From DATHTK01 sp035463295 (lineage in GTDB: Bacteria; Actinomycetota; Rubrobacteria; Rubrobacterales; Rubrobacteraceae): a stretch of 5,822 bases of DNA. The stretch spans positions 1 through 5,822 of the forward strand of contig DATHTK010000090.1 in NCBI GenBank assembly GCA_035463295.1. Reading direction: 5' to 3'. Under the pieces are notes generated by a model that saw only the letters and a program-made list of their open reading frames with translations, was not told where the DNA came from and made no database searches. Made by a program: the position numbers and the translations under genes. Below are positions 3,789 through 5,822 of the stretch, in pieces (the first letter of the stretch is position 1; each line of letters opens with the position of its first letter).

Positions 3789-5822
3789 TTATTCCTGCAA
3801 CAGGGTTGCCTGCAGGGCCGGACGCACTCGCCCGAGCTCCTCTTCCAACGCGTCGAGTAGTCGGGAGGCATGTGAGAGGTCTTCCGATTTCCCAATGCTC
3901 TCGAGCTCGCTCGAGATGCGTGCGATCCGCGTCGCGCCCATGTTCCCGGAACTGCCCTTGAGGGCGTGAGCCTCCTGTCTCAGGCGCTGCGCGTCCTGTT
4001 CGCCTGCCCCCTCTCGCATCGTCTCGAGCCGCTTCGTTGCGTCTTCGAGAAACATGTGTACCAGCTCTCCCAAGACATCCGGCTCGCCTCTCACTTGCAG
4101 GCTCTGAAGGACCTCGATCACGGAGAGGTCGAGGGGGGGCTCTTCCGGAGCCGAAGTGGAAGCCTCTGCAAGCCCCGCCCCTTTACCGACCCAGCGTCCC
4201 AGGACCTCTCTCAGCACCGCTGCTTTAACCGGCTTTGAAATATAGTCGTCCATCCCGGTCTCGAGAGCGTCCTCCCTGTCGCTCAGCCTGGCGTGAGCGG
4301 TCATGGCGATAATCGGAGTGTGAACACCCGAGGCTCTCTCGCGCCGGCGGATCTTCCTGGTGGCCTCGTAGCCATCCATCTCGGGCATTTGCACGTCCAT
4401 CAGGATCGCCGCGTAAGAGCTGCTCTCCGCCGCCTTGACGGCTTCCTTACCGTTCTGTGCGATGTCTACCTGATAGCCGAGTCGTTCTAGCATCCTCGCC
4501 GACACCCGCTGGTTGACGAGGTTGTCCTCGGCGAGTAGAACGTGCCCCCCGGGGCGACGGCTCTCACCCTCCGAGGGAATGTAGCGGGCGCTTCTTCCGA
4601 GCTCCCCTCTCTCCCGAGGCCAGGATGTTGTGACCTCTTCGGCCTCCATCACCGTGGCGAGGGTGTAGTAGAGCTCCGATTGCCTCACCGGCTTGGGAAG
4701 TGAGGCGTATATACCGGCCTCTCGCGTCTTCTGCCCGAGGTCCAACCCCATCGAGGTCAGGAGGACCAGCCGGGTCGAAGAGATGGTCGGATCGTCGCTT
4801 ATCCTCCTTGCCAGCTCCACACCGTCCATCCCGGGCATCTGCAGGTCCAGGATCGCCAGCTCGTAGGGTTCGTCGCCGCGGACCGCGTCGCGCAGCATCC
4901 CGAGTGCTTGCGAACCGCACTCTGCTAGCCCGCCCTTCATCCCCCAGGAGCCGACCAGCCGGTGCAGTAGTTTCCTGTTGGTCGCGTTGTCGTCCACGAT
5001 AAGCACCTTCATGCCCCTGAATGTCGCCCGGGAACTCGGCTTCGCCTGTTCCCCCTCCGTTCGCTTGCCGCACCTCACCGTAAACCAGAAAGCGGACCCT
5101 GAACCGTACTCACTCTCGACCCCGATCTCGCCGCCCATCATCTCGACGAGTTGCCTGGAGATGGCGAGTCCTAGACCCGTGCCTCCGTAGCGGCGGGTCG
5201 TAGAGACGTCCGCCTGCGAGAAAGCCTCGAACAGGCCCTCTCGCTGCTCTTCGGTCATGCCGATGCCAGTGTCGCTTACCTCGAAGCGGACCGTCACAGC
5301 CTCATCCAGGTCCTCGACGAGCCCGGCCCGTACGACGATCTCGCCCTCTCCGGTGAACTTTATGGCGTTCCCGACCAGGTTGGTGAGCACTTGCCTCAAG
5401 CGAAACGGGTCTCCCCTGAGGACCGAGGGTACCTCGGGATCTACGAAGCTCAAGAGCTCCAGCCCCTTCTCCTGAGCGCGCCCGGCGAGCAGGGAGACAA
5501 CCTCCTCGATCTCGATGTGCAGCTCGAGGGGGATCGCCTCGAGCTCGAGCCTCCCGGCCTCTATCTTCGAGAAGTCGAGGATGTCGTTTATCACCGAGAG
5601 CAGGTGCTCGCCGGAGTTGTGCACCGTCTGGGCGTACTCGCGCTGCTCCGGGGAGAGGTTCGTGTCAAGAAGGAGTTCCGACATGCCGATGACGCCGTTC
5701 ATCGGGGTCCTTATCTCGTGGGACATGTTGGCCAGAAACTCGCTCTTGGCCCGGCTGGCCTCCTCGGCGGCCTCCCTGGCCTTTTGCATCTCTTCTTCGG
5801 CCCGCTTGCGCTCGGTTATGTC
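3789..5822 (-). CDS. Hybrid sensor histidine kinase HisKA-HATPase-REC-REC-HPt (N terminus outside window)
   Basis: The frame runs from the right edge to TAA at 3789-3791, 677 visible residues. The first visible residues, DITERKRAEEE, are the typical end of a PAS/PAC sensor domain, so the true start lies outside and the Met at 5789 is internal. Numbering from that Met: a short coiled coil; HisKA (about 14-80) with phospho-acceptor H24 in SHEIRTPMNG; HATPase (about 123-240) with N box N141, G1 box DTGIG (173-177), F box and G2 box GGTGLG (202-207); REC1 (260-380) with D266/D267, acceptor D315, T345 and K366; a linker; REC2 (415-533) with E421/D422, acceptor D465, T497 and K519; and HPt (about 553-660) with H608 in AHALKGSS. 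This resembles BarA/GacS/ArcB-type kinases, which pass phosphate His-Asp-His to a separate response regulator. Both receivers look functional. No transmembrane segment is in the visible part, and no partner regulator is in the window. Confidence 0.96.
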   Translation of the reverse strand, partial: DITERKRAEEEMQKAREAAEEASRAKSEFLANMSHEIRTPMNGVIGMSELLLDTNLSPEQREYAQTVHNSGEHLLSVINDILDFSKIEAGRLELEAIPLELHIEIEEVVSLLAGRAQEKGLELLSFVDPEVPSVLRGDPFRLRQVLTNLVGNAIKFTGEGEIVVRAGLVEDLDEAVTVRFEVSDTGIGMTEEQREGLFEAFSQADVSTTRRYGGTGLGLAISRQLVEMMGGEIGVESEYGSGSAFWFTVRCGKRTEGEQAKPSSRATFRGMKVLIVDDNATNRKLLHRLVGSWGMKGGLAECGSQALGMLRDAVRGDEPYELAILDLQMPGMDGVELARRISDDPTISSTRLVLLTSMGLDLGQKTREAGIYASLPKPVRQSELYYTLATVMEAEEVTTSWPRERGELGRSARYIPSEGESRRPGGHVLLAEDNLVNQRVSARMLERLGYQVDIAQNGKEAVKAAESSSYAAILMDVQMPEMDGYEATRKIRRRERASGVHTPIIAMTAHARLSDREDALETGMDDYISKPVKAAVLREVLGRWVGKGAGLAEASTSAPEEPPLDLSVIEVLQSLQVRGEPDVLGELVHMFLEDATKRLETMREGAGEQDAQRLRQEAHALKGSSGNMGATRIARISSELESIGKSEDLSHASRLLDALEEELGRVRPALQATLLQE

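Noticed and set aside
4564..5073. A 169-codon - strand frame inside the kinase gene.
   Set aside because: It overlaps the REC1 region of the kinase in a different frame and has no domain of its own.

Overview
The window is GC-rich chromosomal DNA from a bacterium. High G+C at third codon positions, a GTG start, a tRNA gene without an encoded CCA and isolated AT-rich promoters suggest a high-GC actinobacterium. A Rubrobacter-like lineage is my best guess, but it is an inference from style and not from a marker gene. I see no insertion sequence, CRISPR array, prophage gene or plasmid replication gene.

Left part (1-1502, + strand). The window opens in the last 69 codons of a coiled-coil protein I do not recognise. 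After a 235-bp gap comes a small protein (446-709) with the fold pattern of a heavy-metal-associated (HMA) domain but without its CxxC metal site. A 40-codon frame of doubtful status (724-846) runs into the promoter of a tRNA-Ser(UGA) gene (868-952). An AT-rich island (984-1016) then carries a good sigma-70-type promoter. It drives a very small exported protein (1116-1385) with a signal peptide, an acidic Thr-rich middle and an LPESG sorting signal. Three consecutive stem-loops follow that gene, and the last ends in six T residues, so it is a convincing intrinsic terminator.

Middle (1503-3393). About 300 bp without a confident gene leads into a 525-residue, 14-helix DHA2-family (EmrB/QacA type) drug exporter on the + strand. 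A small inverted repeat sits just after its stop codon, between it and the genes arriving from the other side.

Right part (3411-5822, - strand). A large hybrid sensor histidine kinase enters from beyond the right edge. The visible part runs: end of a PAS/PAC domain, HisKA, HATPase, two receiver domains and an HPt domain. All phospho-acceptor and key catalytic residues are present, so one polypeptide holds a whole phosphorelay. A conserved-looking protein of about 74 residues, function unknown, lies 153 bp downstream on the same strand and converges with the exporter.

The genes do not form one obvious pathway. The likeliest functional links are the cell envelope and sensing (surface protein, exporter, sensor kinase), but only gene proximity supports this. 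I found no clear new multi-gene system. The items most worth a second look are the miniature sortase substrate with its promoter and triple hairpin 3' region, and the CxxC-less HMA-like protein.
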